Source: CAZLPW01 sp964561495 (lineage in GTDB: Bacteria; Fidelibacterota; Marinisomatia; Marinisomatales; UBA1611). From it: 23,072 nt of DNA. The DNA is taken from assembly GCA_964561495.1 (NCBI GenBank), contig CAZLPW010000028.1, positions 1 to 23,072 on the forward strand, in the 5' to 3' direction. Position 1 is the first letter of the stretch, and each line of letters begins with the position of its first letter. Below, in pieces: positions 8,368-18,800 of the stretch. The translations under genes were made by a program, and so were the position numbers. Under the pieces are notes generated by a model, which saw nothing but the letters and a program-made list of their open reading frames with translations, did no database searches and was not told the origin of the DNA.

Positions 8368-11316
8368 ATGAAATCAATCTTTATCAGAATTTTTTTTATT
8401 AGCATTTTATTTTTCTTTGGTTGTTCAAAAAACTATACTGAAGATGCTAGCTGGGCTAAAAGCACGCTAGAAAAAATGACACTGCGCCAGAAAATTTCTC
8501 AAATGTTAGTCTACAGAATGAATATGAGATTTTTATCTAATTCTAATAAAAATTTGGATAGAGTAATGGACTTAGTTTCATCCGATGGAATTGGAGGGAT
8601 CCATTTTTGGTATGGAGACGTAGGCACCGCGCTTACGTTATTAAATAAAATACAATTATTATCAAAGATTCCTATTTTAATTGATGCCGATATTGAGAAT
8701 GGTTTATACCAAAGGTTTCCTGAGGGTACAGAATTACCTCCCTTTATGGGTATAGCCGCAACTGGTGATTCGTTGCTAGCGTATGAGGCTGGAAAAATTG
8801 TTGCAAAAGAAGGAAGATCTGTTGGAATTCATTGGAACTTTGCTCCAGTAGTTGATATAAATAACAATCCACTTAACCCGATTATTAATACTCGTTCTTT
8901 TGGGGAGGATCCTGATATTGTATCTAGTTTTTCCTCCGAATATATAAGAGGACTTCAGGAAAATAATATGTTAGCTACGGCTAAGCATTTTCCTGGACAC
9001 GGTGATACAGAAACAGATAGCCATACAAGATTAGCACAAATCCCTAGTGATTCTTTACGCTTGTGGTCAACTGAATTAAAGCCGTTTGCTTCGGCAGTTC
9101 AAAATGGTGTTGATGCTGTTATGGTCGCCCACCTGAATGCTTCAGATTTCCAATTTAACTATGATATTCCAGCTACCCTATCCAAGTTTTGGGTCACTGA
9201 CATTTTAAAAGACAGTCTTAATTTTGAGGGTGTTATAGTTACTGATGCGATGAGCATGGGCGCTATAACAAAAATGTATTCGAATTTTTATGGACTGGTT
9301 TCAGCGATTAAAGCGGGATGTGATTATATAATTATTAGTGGTGATTATAAAGAGTCTATTGATATTATAGAAAAATTTGTTGTTGATGGTATAATCCCAA
9401 TCTCAAGGATAAATGAGTCAGCTTTGAAGGTATTAAGACTAAAAGAAAAAATTGGTTTAAATGATAATCGATTAATTACACTAGAAGATGCTCAAAATGT
9501 TTTAAGGGATAGTGTATCACAAAAAGTTGCAAATGAAATAGCAAAAAAATCCTTAACACTTGTAAAAAATGATGGGCAGTTTTTTCCTTTAAAAATTAAA
9601 AAGAAAGAAAAATTATATTTATTTGATCTTTACGATGGTAAAAACACTTCTAAAGAATCGATCACTACTAAATCGATTCGTGAGTTAGGAGCAGATCTAA
9701 TTTCTTTTAACCTTGATGAAACAGATGAAAGATACACTATTAACGGAATTCTAAAGGGCATACCCAGAAATTCTACAATTATTGTTAATGCTTTTGTGAC
9801 TCCATCTTCTCGAAAAAACAGAGTTTCTTTACCGAAAAACTTGAAAAGATTATTGAATAAACTATCATTAAAGACAAATAAATTGCTCCTTAATAGCTAT
9901 GGGAATCCATATTTGATAGAGGGCTTTCCAAAGATAAAAAACTATATTTGTTCTTGGAAGGGTAATCGTTTAATGCAATCAGCTTTTGTGAATGCCCTCA
10001 TGGGTAGGGAGGCAATTAGTGGTGAGTTACCAATCTCAATACCAGAGATTGCGGAAAAAGGTGATGGAATAAAAATTCGAAAAAAACCAATTTGGTTTTA
10101 TTCTAAACCTGAAATTGAATACGGAAAGAAAATAAAATGGATATTACCAAATGAGATAGGAGCTGATATTACTAGCCTAAACCGATACCTAGATGAAGCG
10201 ATTCAAGACTCCGCATGGCCTGGAAATGTTCTTTTAGCATCAAAATCAGGGGAAGTTTTTTTTCATAATTCGAATGGTTTTCATACCTATTCAAATAAAC
10301 GGCAGATGAGCCCATCAGATATTTTTGATTTAGCATCATTATCTAAGGTCATTTCTACTACAGCTGCCATAATGATTTTAATTGACCAAAAAGAAATAAA
10401 ACTGAATACAAAAGCACATGAGATTTTTCCCGATATTTTGAGGCCAGATGACAAATTTGCTCATGAAAAAAAAGCTATTACCATAAAGCATTTATTAACT
10501 CATACTGCCGGATTTCCGCCATTTAAAAAATATTATTTAATGGATATTGAACAGAATGAAATAATTAATGATATATGCAGTACAAAATTGTTATATCAAC
10601 CTGGGGATGAAACTATTTATTCGGATCTTGGTATGATTCTATTAGGAAAAATAGTAGAGTATATTACTGGAACATCTTTAGATATATTTGTTTCTGATTA
10701 TATATTTGAACCACTAGGCATGGAGTCCACATTTTTTAATCCGTCTATTAAAAAGTTAAAACGGATTGTCCCTACGGAAATTGTTAGTGGTTATAGAGAG
10801 GGTCTTATCCGTGGTGAGGTTCATGATGAAAATGCGCACAAATTAGGCGGGGTAGCGGGGCATGCTGGCCTCTTTTCAAGTGCTAGAGACCTAGCTGTGT
10901 TTTGTCAGATGATGTTAAATGGTGGAATATATGGTGAAAAAAGAATTTTTAAAAAAAGTACTGTAAATCAGTTTGCATCACGAGCTATAGTAGACACCAA
11001 TAGTTCCAGGTGTCTTGGTTGGGACAGCCCCTCTGGTGAAGCTTCGGGTGGAATATACCTAAGCGATAAAAGCTATGGGCATACAGGTTATACTGGTACG
11101 TCTCTTTGGATAGACCCAGATAATGATTTATTTGTGATTCTTCTTACTAACTCTGTTCATCCAAAAAGAGAGAATAAAACACCTAATTATTTTGATTGGA
11201 GACAACGTATCCATTCTGGCGTTTATGAATCGCTTAATATAACAAGGAAAAACCCTCGTCTTTTTTTAAAACAAAGATGGCTAAACCTCATTAGCGATAC
11301 TCTTGCAGTAAAATAA
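8368..11316 (+). CDS. GH3 beta-N-acetylglucosaminidase (NagZ-type) fused to a serine beta-lactamase-like hydrolase, lipoprotein
   Basis: A 982-residue two-enzyme fusion. A signal peptide ends FFGC (Cys19), indicating an envelope lipoprotein. Residues about 28-365 are a GH3 catalytic domain of NagZ type: KHFPGHGDTETDSH at 206-219 carries the Asp217/His219 acid-base dyad typical of GlcNAc-specific GH3 enzymes, and VTDAMSMGAI (291-300) supplies the nucleophile Asp293. A GH3 C-terminal-like domain follows (about 390-580). Residues about 600-960 form a class C beta-lactamase/DD-peptidase-like domain with SLSK (Ser657, Lys660), YSD (751-753) and HTG (905-907), all three motifs intact. This architecture is known in Bacteroidetes, often near peptidoglycan-recycling genes. 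It would release terminal GlcNAc from muropeptides or chitooligosaccharides, while the second domain may act on D-amino-acid peptide or ester bonds. The symporter gene begins 9 bp downstream, implying cotranscription. Confidence 0.93.
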   Translation: MKSIFIRIFFISILFFFGCSKNYTEDASWAKSTLEKMTLRQKISQMLVYRMNMRFLSNSNKNLDRVMDLVSSDGIGGIHFWYGDVGTALTLLNKIQLLSKIPILIDADIENGLYQRFPEGTELPPFMGIAATGDSLLAYEAGKIVAKEGRSVGIHWNFAPVVDINNNPLNPIINTRSFGEDPDIVSSFSSEYIRGLQENNMLATAKHFPGHGDTETDSHTRLAQIPSDSLRLWSTELKPFASAVQNGVDAVMVAHLNASDFQFNYDIPATLSKFWVTDILKDSLNFEGVIVTDAMSMGAITKMYSNFYGLVSAIKAGCDYIIISGDYKESIDIIEKFVVDGIIPISRINESALKVLRLKEKIGLNDNRLITLEDAQNVLRDSVSQKVANEIAKKSLTLVKNDGQFFPLKIKKKEKLYLFDLYDGKNTSKESITTKSIRELGADLISFNLDETDERYTINGILKGIPRNSTIIVNAFVTPSSRKNRVSLPKNLKRLLNKLSLKTNKLLLNSYGNPYLIEGFPKIKNYICSWKGNRLMQSAFVNALMGREAISGELPISIPEIAEKGDGIKIRKKPIWFYSKPEIEYGKKIKWILPNEIGADITSLNRYLDEAIQDSAWPGNVLLASKSGEVFFHNSNGFHTYSNKRQMSPSDIFDLASLSKVISTTAAIMILIDQKEIKLNTKAHEIFPDILRPDDKFAHEKKAITIKHLLTHTAGFPPFKKYYLMDIEQNEIINDICSTKLLYQPGDETIYSDLGMILLGKIVEYITGTSLDIFVSDYIFEPLGMESTFFNPSIKKLKRIVPTEIVSGYREGLIRGEVHDENAHKLGGVAGHAGLFSSARDLAVFCQMMLNGGIYGEKRIFKKSTVNQFASRAIVDTNSSRCLGWDSPSGEASGGIYLSDKSYGHTGYTGTSLWIDPDNDLFVILLTNSVHPKRENKTPNYFDWRQRIHSGVYESLNITRKNPRLFLKQRWLNLISDTLAVK

Positions 11317-11325
11317 AACCAGTTA

Positions 11326-12729
11326 ATGTTTGAACTTGTTGATTACCTAATCCTTTTTATATTTCTTTTAGGTTTTACAGGTTTTGGTTGGTACCAAAGT
11401 AGATATAATAGATCAAATGCTGACTACTTTTTAGGTGGTAAAACTATACCCTGGCCAGTGGCTATGTTTTCTATTGTAGCTACAGAAACATCTGTCCTCA
11501 CATTTATAAGTATTCCAGGTGTAGCCTATCGGGGGAATTGGTTGTTTTTGCAACTCGCGATAGGTTATATAATAGGTCGGTTTTTGGTGAGTTATTTTTT
11601 ATTGCCAATGTATTATAAAAAAGGTGTTTTATCTATATATGAAATACTAGGTAACTCATTTGGGATAAATATACAAAGAGTTGCTTCTTTTATTTTTTTA
11701 ATTACGCGTGTTTTTGCAGATGGAGTAAGGTTCTTGGCAACCGCAGTAATTGTACAGGCTATAACAGGCTGGAGTTTAGCAGCCGCCGTATTTTTGATAG
11801 GTGGTGTGACATTAATTTATTCTTTGCTTGGCGGGATAAGGACAGTGATTTGGATTGATGGCTTTCAGTTTGTTCTTTATATATCGGGTGGTCTGATAGC
11901 TATTTTTTATTTGTTAAGCTATATTAATCAACCTTTGGATAAAATTGCAGGAATTTTAATTGAATTTGATAAACTAAAATTTTTTCAATTTCAAGGAGAT
12001 TTGGTTAGTGATCCTTTTTTATTTGTAAGCGCAATAATTGGAGGCGTTTTTCTCTCTTTTGCATCGCACGGAGCGGATTATATGATGGTTCAAAGAGTTT
12101 TGGTTACAAAAGATCTAAGTTCTGCAAGGAAGGCGATGATAGGAAGCGGTGTGTTTGTCTTTTTACAGTTTGCACTTTTTCTTTTTATTGGTTCTTTATT
12201 ATTTATTTATTTTGATGGTATTTATATTGAAAAGGACAGAGAATTTTCAACATTTGTTGTTAATCATCTTCCTATTGGTGTAAAGGGAATATTAATAGCT
12301 GGTATTCTCTCAGCAGCAATGTCAACAATTAGTTCCTCAATTAACTCTCTGACATCATCAACAGTAAATGATTGGTTAAAGGGAGTTGGGTCAATAAAGA
12401 AGTCACAATTTATAGGCTTATTTTGGGGTTTATTGTTAATGACAATTGCTCTATTATTTGATGAAAGCGATAAAGCTCTTGTGATTATAGGTTTGGAAAT
12501 CGCTTCATTTACCTATGGTGGCCTACTGGGTCTTTTTATTTTAAGTAAACTAAAAATAAAATTAAGAACAGTCAGCTTAGTAATAGGAATATTATTAAGC
12601 TTTATAGTTGTATTTATTTTTAAGGGATTAGGCCTAGCTTGGACCTGGTACATATTTCTTTCTGTATCAGTGAATATAATTTCAACTATAGTTGCAAATA
12701 AAGCCTTAGAGATATTAGGTCCTAGTTAG
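11326..12729 (+). CDS. Sodium:solute symporter (SSS family)
   Basis: This integral inner-membrane Na+-coupled importer has 467 residues, about 12-13 hydrophobic helices by eye, and the normal family length. The N-terminal DYFLGGKTIPWP (residues 33-44) and the following ATETSVLTFISIPGVAYRGNW are typical of SSS transporters in sugar-utilization loci. The helix around ILSAAMSTISSSINSLTSST carries the Ser/Thr-rich Na+-site signature of the family. The ATG lies 9 bp after the stop of the GH3-hydrolase fusion, with no Shine-Dalgarno sequence between, so the two are very likely one transcript. The transporter probably imports the sugar released by that enzyme, such as GlcNAc, MurNAc or a disaccharide (inference). 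Its stop codon is 2 bp from the stop of the convergent GHL10 gene, leaving no room for a terminator between them. Confidence 0.92.
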   Translation: MFELVDYLILFIFLLGFTGFGWYQSRYNRSNADYFLGGKTIPWPVAMFSIVATETSVLTFISIPGVAYRGNWLFLQLAIGYIIGRFLVSYFLLPMYYKKGVLSIYEILGNSFGINIQRVASFIFLITRVFADGVRFLATAVIVQAITGWSLAAAVFLIGGVTLIYSLLGGIRTVIWIDGFQFVLYISGGLIAIFYLLSYINQPLDKIAGILIEFDKLKFFQFQGDLVSDPFLFVSAIIGGVFLSFASHGADYMMVQRVLVTKDLSSARKAMIGSGVFVFLQFALFLFIGSLLFIYFDGIYIEKDREFSTFVVNHLPIGVKGILIAGILSAAMSTISSSINSLTSSTVNDWLKGVGSIKKSQFIGLFWGLLLMTIALLFDESDKALVIIGLEIASFTYGGLLGLFILSKLKIKLRTVSLVIGILLSFIVVFIFKGLGLAWTWYIFLSVSVNIISTIVANKALEILGPS

Positions 12730-12731
12730 TG

Positions 12732-14584
12732 CTATTTTAAAAAAATCATTTTTCTTTTATTTTTTATTTTCCCCTCATTGTTTAAAATATAGAAATAAAT
12801 TCCAGAGGGTTGTTTTTCACCTAGATAATTTTGCCCATTCCAATAGATTTTATAATTACCAGGTATATGAATTTTATCTACCAGTGTTTTAATTTTCACA
12901 CCCAATAGATTAAATATCTGAATTTTTATTAAACCATAATTTGATATACTATACTCGATTGAGGTTTTATTATTAAATGGATTTGGATAGTTTTGTCCTA
13001 GTTGATAAGAATCAGGTATAGACTCCCCATTGGAAAAAACATAGTTTGATATATCAGACTCATTCCAAGTTCGATTAGCTGTGGTTGAGAAATAAATTAG
13101 AGATTTAGAAGTATCAGCAGTTGTTAGGCTATCAATAAAAACAGAAATATTATTTGAAAATTGGACATTTATTATTTCGGAAGATGAAGGGTCTGGACTA
13201 CTACTAGTTCTGTATAAAACAATCCAGTTTGGATCGCCGTTTTGTTCTTTTTGGTATGTAGTTAGTTGTTTAGTAAAAGGGTCGATATTATTAATTGCTA
13301 GTGTAGGAGCTAGTGGTTTATTATTAGAGCTAGACCATTTGGTTATTTTAGTTTTGTTTTTGAAAAATGAATTTCCAGCTTCAATGAAATAATTTTTTTC
13401 TCTCCATGTTCCATAACTAAAAAATTGAAATCCATCAACCCAATCTAATGATCTAATAGAATTAATTATTGAGCCATGATTATTCCATAAATCATTTTCC
13501 TCGAGAATATATGACCCAGGTCCAACAGTAAAGATTCGATTGGAATTAATTCCAGGTGATATGAATAATTTCCAGCATTCAGGACAATTATTTTCAAGCA
13601 TTCCTATAAATTGATCATTTGAAGTCCAATGATAATGCATTGGCATTAGATGGTCTACATAGCCTTCATTATACCAAAGGGCCGCATCTTGAAAAACTGA
13701 GCCATATCCCTGCCAGCCCGACCAATTATATTTTCCAAGAACAGCCGCGCTAAGTCTAACATGTGGTTTAACGTCTTGGATTGAATCATGCAGAGTCTTA
13801 ACAAACTCTGTTACGCCCCACCGCCACCATTCCTCCCAAGATACGAAACCATAAGGTACGCCTGCAGAATAAGGGTGTAAATAATCATAGAGGTATCTTC
13901 CAGATAGATTGTTGAGTTGATCTAGTTCTTCATTATTTATAAATCCGTCTAGCCGTTGTAATTCTTTTTCAATAATGTTTTGACCTCTAATTAAATTGCT
14001 ATGTTCATTCCATCTTATGTAATCAAGATGGAGCCCATCAATATCATNNNNNNNNNNNNNNCAATTTCCATTGCAACTTTCAAGGTATAGTCTCTTACTT
14101 CTTTTAATCCAGGTGAAAGTGATCTATAGCTAGTCATAGGGTTACCATTTTGATCTCTGCATATCCATTCTGGATGCTCCTTTGCTGGAGATCCTTCAAA
14201 AGTGCTAGAAGTTTGAAAAACATTAAACCATGCGTGGAGCTCTAGACCGTTATTATGTGCCTCTTCAATCGCTATCTCTAATGGGTCATATCCTGGATGA
14301 TTATATCCTGCGTAATATCCCCAAGGCTCATAATCAGATTCATAGTATGCAGTCCCGCCTTGTCTGACTTGAAAGATTACCGCATTCATATTTGCTATTG
14401 AATGGTTACTCATAATTTTTCTAATAGTATTTATATTCTGTATTTGGTTTTTGTTTTGATCAATATGGTCCCATGTAATAACCCAAGTGCTCCTAAACTC
14501 ATGGTTGTTTATTCCCCATGATAATGAATTAAAAAGAAGGGGAATGGTTATAAGATTAGAATAATAAAAAAGTTTTAAACTCAA
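12732..14584 (-). CDS. GHL10-family glycosidase with C-terminal sorting domain, interrupted by an assembly gap
   Basis: This secreted glycosidase of the GHL10 (DUF187) family is about 617 residues if the gap is close to true size. It starts at a TTG (14584), since no in-frame ATG precedes the signal peptide (about residues 1-24). N-terminal motifs are FRSTWVITWDH (30-40), NAVIFQVRQGG (67-77) and LELHAWFNVF (114-123). The frame then enters the N run at 14048-14061. Beyond it the same protein continues in the frame read from 14045 with DIDGLHLDYIRW, the family's conserved Asp-containing strand, and runs without stops to 12732. The tail has a sorting domain with QNYPNPFN, IFNLLG, SGIYFYIL and a final KMIFLK. 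The two halves are offset by one reading phase across the 14 Ns, most simply an incorrect gap length. E. coli DigH, which cleaves denuded peptidoglycan strands, belongs to this family; other members may act on different glycans. It is divergent from the LD-carboxypeptidase gene. Confidence 0.88.
14048..14061. other. Assembly gap of 14 Ns inside the GHL10 gene
   Basis: Fourteen undetermined bases. The codon phase upstream (codon beginning at 14062, minus strand) and downstream (codon beginning at 14045) differ, so the true missing length should be 9, 12, 15 or another multiple of three rather than 14 if the gene is intact. Both flanks encode parts of one family domain, which places the sequence missing here just before the DGLHLDYIR motif. 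Confidence 0.95.
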
Positions 14585-14624
14585 GATATTGTAATTGTTA
14601 ATCGAATAAAAATAGGTTTAAACT

Positions 14625-14636
14625 GATTTATAAATC
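14625..14636. promoter_or_regulatory. 12-bp perfect palindrome in a divergent intergenic gap
   Basis: GATTTATAAATC reads the same on both strands and lies about midway in the 72-bp gap between the divergent GHL10 glycosidase and LD-carboxypeptidase genes. The position suits a shared operator or overlapping -10 elements (TATAAA on both strands). In DNA this AT-rich a palindrome of this size can occur by chance, and no second copy was noticed in the other gaps. Confidence 0.2.
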
Positions 14637-14656
14637 TATGGGCTAAATGAATTCTA

Positions 14657-15688
14657 ATGAAACGAGTTATTGAATTTTTAAAAATATATCTATTCAGTTT
14701 TTGGATTAGTATATTGGCTGGTTTTGATAATGAAGTGGTTTATGCACCTATACTAGAGATTGGAGATACAATTGCTTTTTGTGCTCCAGCATCCTACCTA
14801 GATCAAGATAGAATACTGTTAGCAAAAGAACGTATAGAACAACGAGGTTATGAGGTTATTATTTCTGATTCTTTATTTAGACGATATGGCTACCTTGCTG
14901 GAAGTGATATGCAAAGAGCGACTGAGCTGATGAATTTTTTTATCGATCCAAAAATAAAAGCAATTTTTCCAGGTACTGGTGGCTATGGTTCTACGAGAAT
15001 ATTAGAAAATCTGGATTATAAAATTATTAGGAAAAATCCAAAAATATTTATTGGCTATAGTGATATAACAGCTTTACATATTGCCATAAACCAATTATCT
15101 GGTTTAGTTACATTTCACACACCGAATCCCATGTATGGTTTAGGAAGTTTTAGCGGGTTAGATACAATCGCAAGTAATTATTTCTGGAAATTTCTTGAAA
15201 CTAGACAGATTAATATAATTCCTTTCGATTTTATAGTGGATAGCTTGGAGACTACAGTTATAACGCATGGAATAGCGAGAGGTCGTTTAGTCGGTGGAAA
15301 CTTATCATTAGTTTGTTCAACGATGGGTTCTGATTTTGAAATAATAACATCAAATAAAATTTTATTTATTGAAGATGTTGGCGAAGCACCATATAGAATT
15401 GATCGGTATTTACAAGAGCTAAAATTAGCGGGAAAGCTTGACAGCCTAAGTGGAGCGATACTAGGTCGTTTTACAAGAAGAGAGTATGAACCCTCAGATG
15501 AACCTGATGATTTTAAAATGGACGAGGTTTTAGATCAATATTTTATTAATCTGAACATTCCAGTTATCAAGAATTTTCCTGCAGGACATATAAAAAGAAA
15601 TATATCTCTTCCAATGGGAGCAATGATTGAAATTAATACAAAAATGAGGCAAATAAAGATATTGCAAAAACTAGATAAAGTCAGATAG
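14657..15688 (+). CDS. S66 family LD-carboxypeptidase (murein tetrapeptide carboxypeptidase)
   Basis: This 343-residue serine peptidase of family S66 removes the terminal D-Ala from L,D-linked murein tetrapeptides during peptidoglycan recycling. The conserved core begins at about residue 33 (LEIGDTIAFCAPAS). PGTGGYGSTRIL (105-116) replaces the usual TRGGYG. GYSDIT (133-138) gives the nucleophile Ser135, LFIEDVGEAPYRIDR (236-250) gives Glu239, and PAGHIKRNISLPMG (308-321) gives His311. This is the Ser-Glu-His triad with spacing like E. coli LdcA. The roughly 30-residue hydrophobic N-terminus looks like a signal peptide or membrane anchor, whereas E. coli LdcA is cytoplasmic, so this copy may act in the periplasm on incoming muropeptides. 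It is divergent from the GHL10 gene, and 127 bp separates it from the next plus-strand gene. The family is clear; exact substrate preference is inferred. Confidence 0.92.
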   Translation: MKRVIEFLKIYLFSFWISILAGFDNEVVYAPILEIGDTIAFCAPASYLDQDRILLAKERIEQRGYEVIISDSLFRRYGYLAGSDMQRATELMNFFIDPKIKAIFPGTGGYGSTRILENLDYKIIRKNPKIFIGYSDITALHIAINQLSGLVTFHTPNPMYGLGSFSGLDTIASNYFWKFLETRQINIIPFDFIVDSLETTVITHGIARGRLVGGNLSLVCSTMGSDFEIITSNKILFIEDVGEAPYRIDRYLQELKLAGKLDSLSGAILGRFTRREYEPSDEPDDFKMDEVLDQYFINLNIPVIKNFPAGHIKRNISLPMGAMIEINTKMRQIKILQKLDKVR

Positions 15689-15815
15689 TTAGAGGATTTT
15701 TTAGAAATATTAAAGGTTAGTAATATCTATAGGTATATATAATTTAAAATTATAATTAATTATGTTAATTCTATAATGAACCCATTTTTTACTATAAAAT
15801 ATTTTTAATAGTTAT

Positions 15816-18800
15816 ATGTTAAACCTGAAAATATTAATTGCTGTTTGCTTTTTTTATCTATCAAGTTGTGATAATCTCAAATTAGACCGTTATAAAACTC
15901 AAAAAACGCTTAATCGACTGGCATCACTTAAACAAAAAAACACTGGTCTTTCTTGGAGAAAGTTTAAAGATAAAAACTCCGATAGAAATTTAGATTCTAG
16001 TTTTATTTTATTAGACTCGGTTTACACAGGCTTGGCTTTCCAAAATAACTTTGCTCCTGAGAACCATCACCGTAGCCAACTAAAGAATTCTTTTATAGCA
16101 TCTGGCGTTGCAATTGGGGATTATAATAGCGATGGTTTGCCTGATATTTTTCTTACAAGGCAAAAGGATGGAGGTGTTTTGTATAAAAATCTCGGGGGAT
16201 TAAGATTTCAGGATGTAACAAAAAAGCTTGGTCTAGTTGATAATAAAGCTTGGAGTACTGGTGCTACATTCGTTGATATTAATAATGATGGATTATTAGA
16301 TCTTTATGTTTGTGGTTTCGATTCACCTAATCGTTTGTATATTAATGAAAATACAAAGTTTACAGAAAAAGCAAAAGAATTTGGGTTGAATTTTAGTGGC
16401 GCAAGTGTGTCAATGGCTTTTGCTGATTATGATTGTGATGGAGATCTAGATGCATACTTACTAACTAATAGATTATTACCTGCTAGTGCAATCGATAAGG
16501 TCAAATTTATTAGGCAAAAAGATCGTTCGTTAACTGTTCATCCTGAATCGCATGAATTAGGATATTTTGTAAAACCTCCAAAACGGATGCAAATGCTTGT
16601 GCCTGCAGGCCAGTTTGATTATTTATTTAGAAATGATGGAGAGAAATTTGTTGATGTAACTATAGAGTCTGGTATTGGTCGTAAACCTTATTATGGGTTA
16701 TCGGCAATATGGTGGGATTACAATAATGATGGATTACCAGATTTATATGTGGCTAACGATTATATTGGACCAGATCATTTATTTCAGAATAATGGTTACA
16801 ATAAAGAGGGTAACATAACTTTTACTGATGTAATTGCAGATGCTTTACCGCATACACCTTGGTTTTCAATGGGTGCTGATTTTTCAGATATTAATAATGA
16901 TGGAAAATTTGATTTTTTAGCTTCAGATATGGCTGGGAGTAATCACTATAGGGATAAATTATCTATGGGGTCAATGAGTGGTCCTAATAGTGATGCTTGG
17001 TTTTTGAATTTCCCAACACCTCCTCAATACATGCGAAATACTCTTTTCCTCAATACTGGTACAAATAGATTCATGGAAATAGCTTATTTAGCAGGATTGG
17101 CAAAAACTGATTGGACATGGACTGTTAGATTTGCCGATTTAGATAGTGATGGATACGAAGATGTATATTTTACTAATGGCATGTCTCGTGATTTTCTAAA
17201 TGGTGATATAATTGATAGTATTAGGAGTGTTGTGATGGAGTCTAATGGTGGAGCGGAAAAGGAATTAGAACTTTGGGAAAAAGAAAAACCATATAAACTA
17301 GAGAATCAGGTGTACAAAAACTTTAGTGATTTTAATTTTAAAAATATGAGTTCAAAATGGGGCTTTAAGCATTATGGTGTTAGCACGGGTTCAACAGTAG
17401 GTGATTTAGATCTAGATGGGGATCTTGATATAATTGTTAATGGGTTTAATGAGCCAATCCAATTGTATCGGAATGATCTTATAACTGGCAACTCTTTAGT
17501 TATTGCCCTCAAGGGCATGGTAACCAATTTAAATGGGATCGGTGCAAAAGTTGTTTTAACCACGGGTGTCGATTCATTAGTGATGACGCGTTATATTTCT
17601 TCAGGCAGAGGGTTTATGTCTTCTAGTGAACCAGTCGCTCATTTTGGACTCGGCAGTATCAATTCTGTTAAAAAAATCACAGTTTATTGGCCCTCGGGAC
17701 GAGAACAAGTGTTGAATGATGTGCCTTCTGGTTTTATATATACAATTAGTGAGCCTGAGGATGATTCTAATAAAGAAGATGAAAAAAGTTCTAATACTCA
17801 AGAAAAAATGTTTGATTTGGATAAGAAAATCTTATCTGGTGTCTTTCAAAGAGAAAAGGAATATGATGATTTTAAAAGACAGAAGTTATTGCCAAATAAA
17901 TTATCCCAGCTTGGTCCAGGTATAGCCTGGGGTGATGTGGATGGCGATGGTGATGATGACTTTTTTATTGGAGGAGCTTCGGGATATTTGGGTCAATTAT
18001 ATTTAAATAATGGTAATGGGGATTTTAGAGAAACAAAACAAAAGTCATTTAACCTGGATATTTATTCAGAAGATATGGGAGCGATGTTTTTTGACTCTGA
18101 TGATGACGATGATCTTGATCTATATGTGGTTAGTGGTGGCGTAGAGTGTAGCGAAGGTGATTCAGTATTAAATGATCGTATTTATTTGAATGATGGTTTG
18201 GGGAATTATAAAAAAGCAAGAACTGGATATTTGCCAGATATTCGTAAAAGTGGAAGTATAGTAATTGCAGCTGATTTAAATAATGATAATATGTTAGAGT
18301 TATTTGTGGGTGCCAGATTAGTTCCAGGAAAATATCCTGAGCCAGCTGAATCCTATATATTATCCTTTGATGGCACTAAATATATTGAGGCTACCGATCG
18401 GTTTATATCTCAAGAGAATTTATCTGGTATGGTAACTAGTGCTATTTTTTCTGATGTAAATAATGATGGTCAAATTGATCTTCTGGTAGCCTATGATTGG
18501 GGGCCAATAAAATATTTTCAAAATAAGCAAGGAAGACTAATTGATTTTACAGATGCATCAGGATTAGGAGATAGGTTTGGATGGTATAACAGTATTAACT
18601 CAGGGGACTTTGATTTAGATGGCGATTTTGACTATGTAGTTGGAAATATTGGTCTAAACACTAAATATATGGCGACGAAAGAGAAGCCTGAAATATTATA
18701 CTTTGGCGATTTTGAAGGAAATGGAGTTAAACGTATTGTTGAGGCCAAATTTGAAAATGGAATTTGTCTACCTCATAGAGGTTTGGGATGCTCAAGTGGA

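Noticed and set aside
15689..15815. AT-rich 127-bp gap with several TATAAT-like hexamers
   Set aside because: So many hexamer matches occur that none can be singled out as a promoter; no hairpin or small gene is seen.
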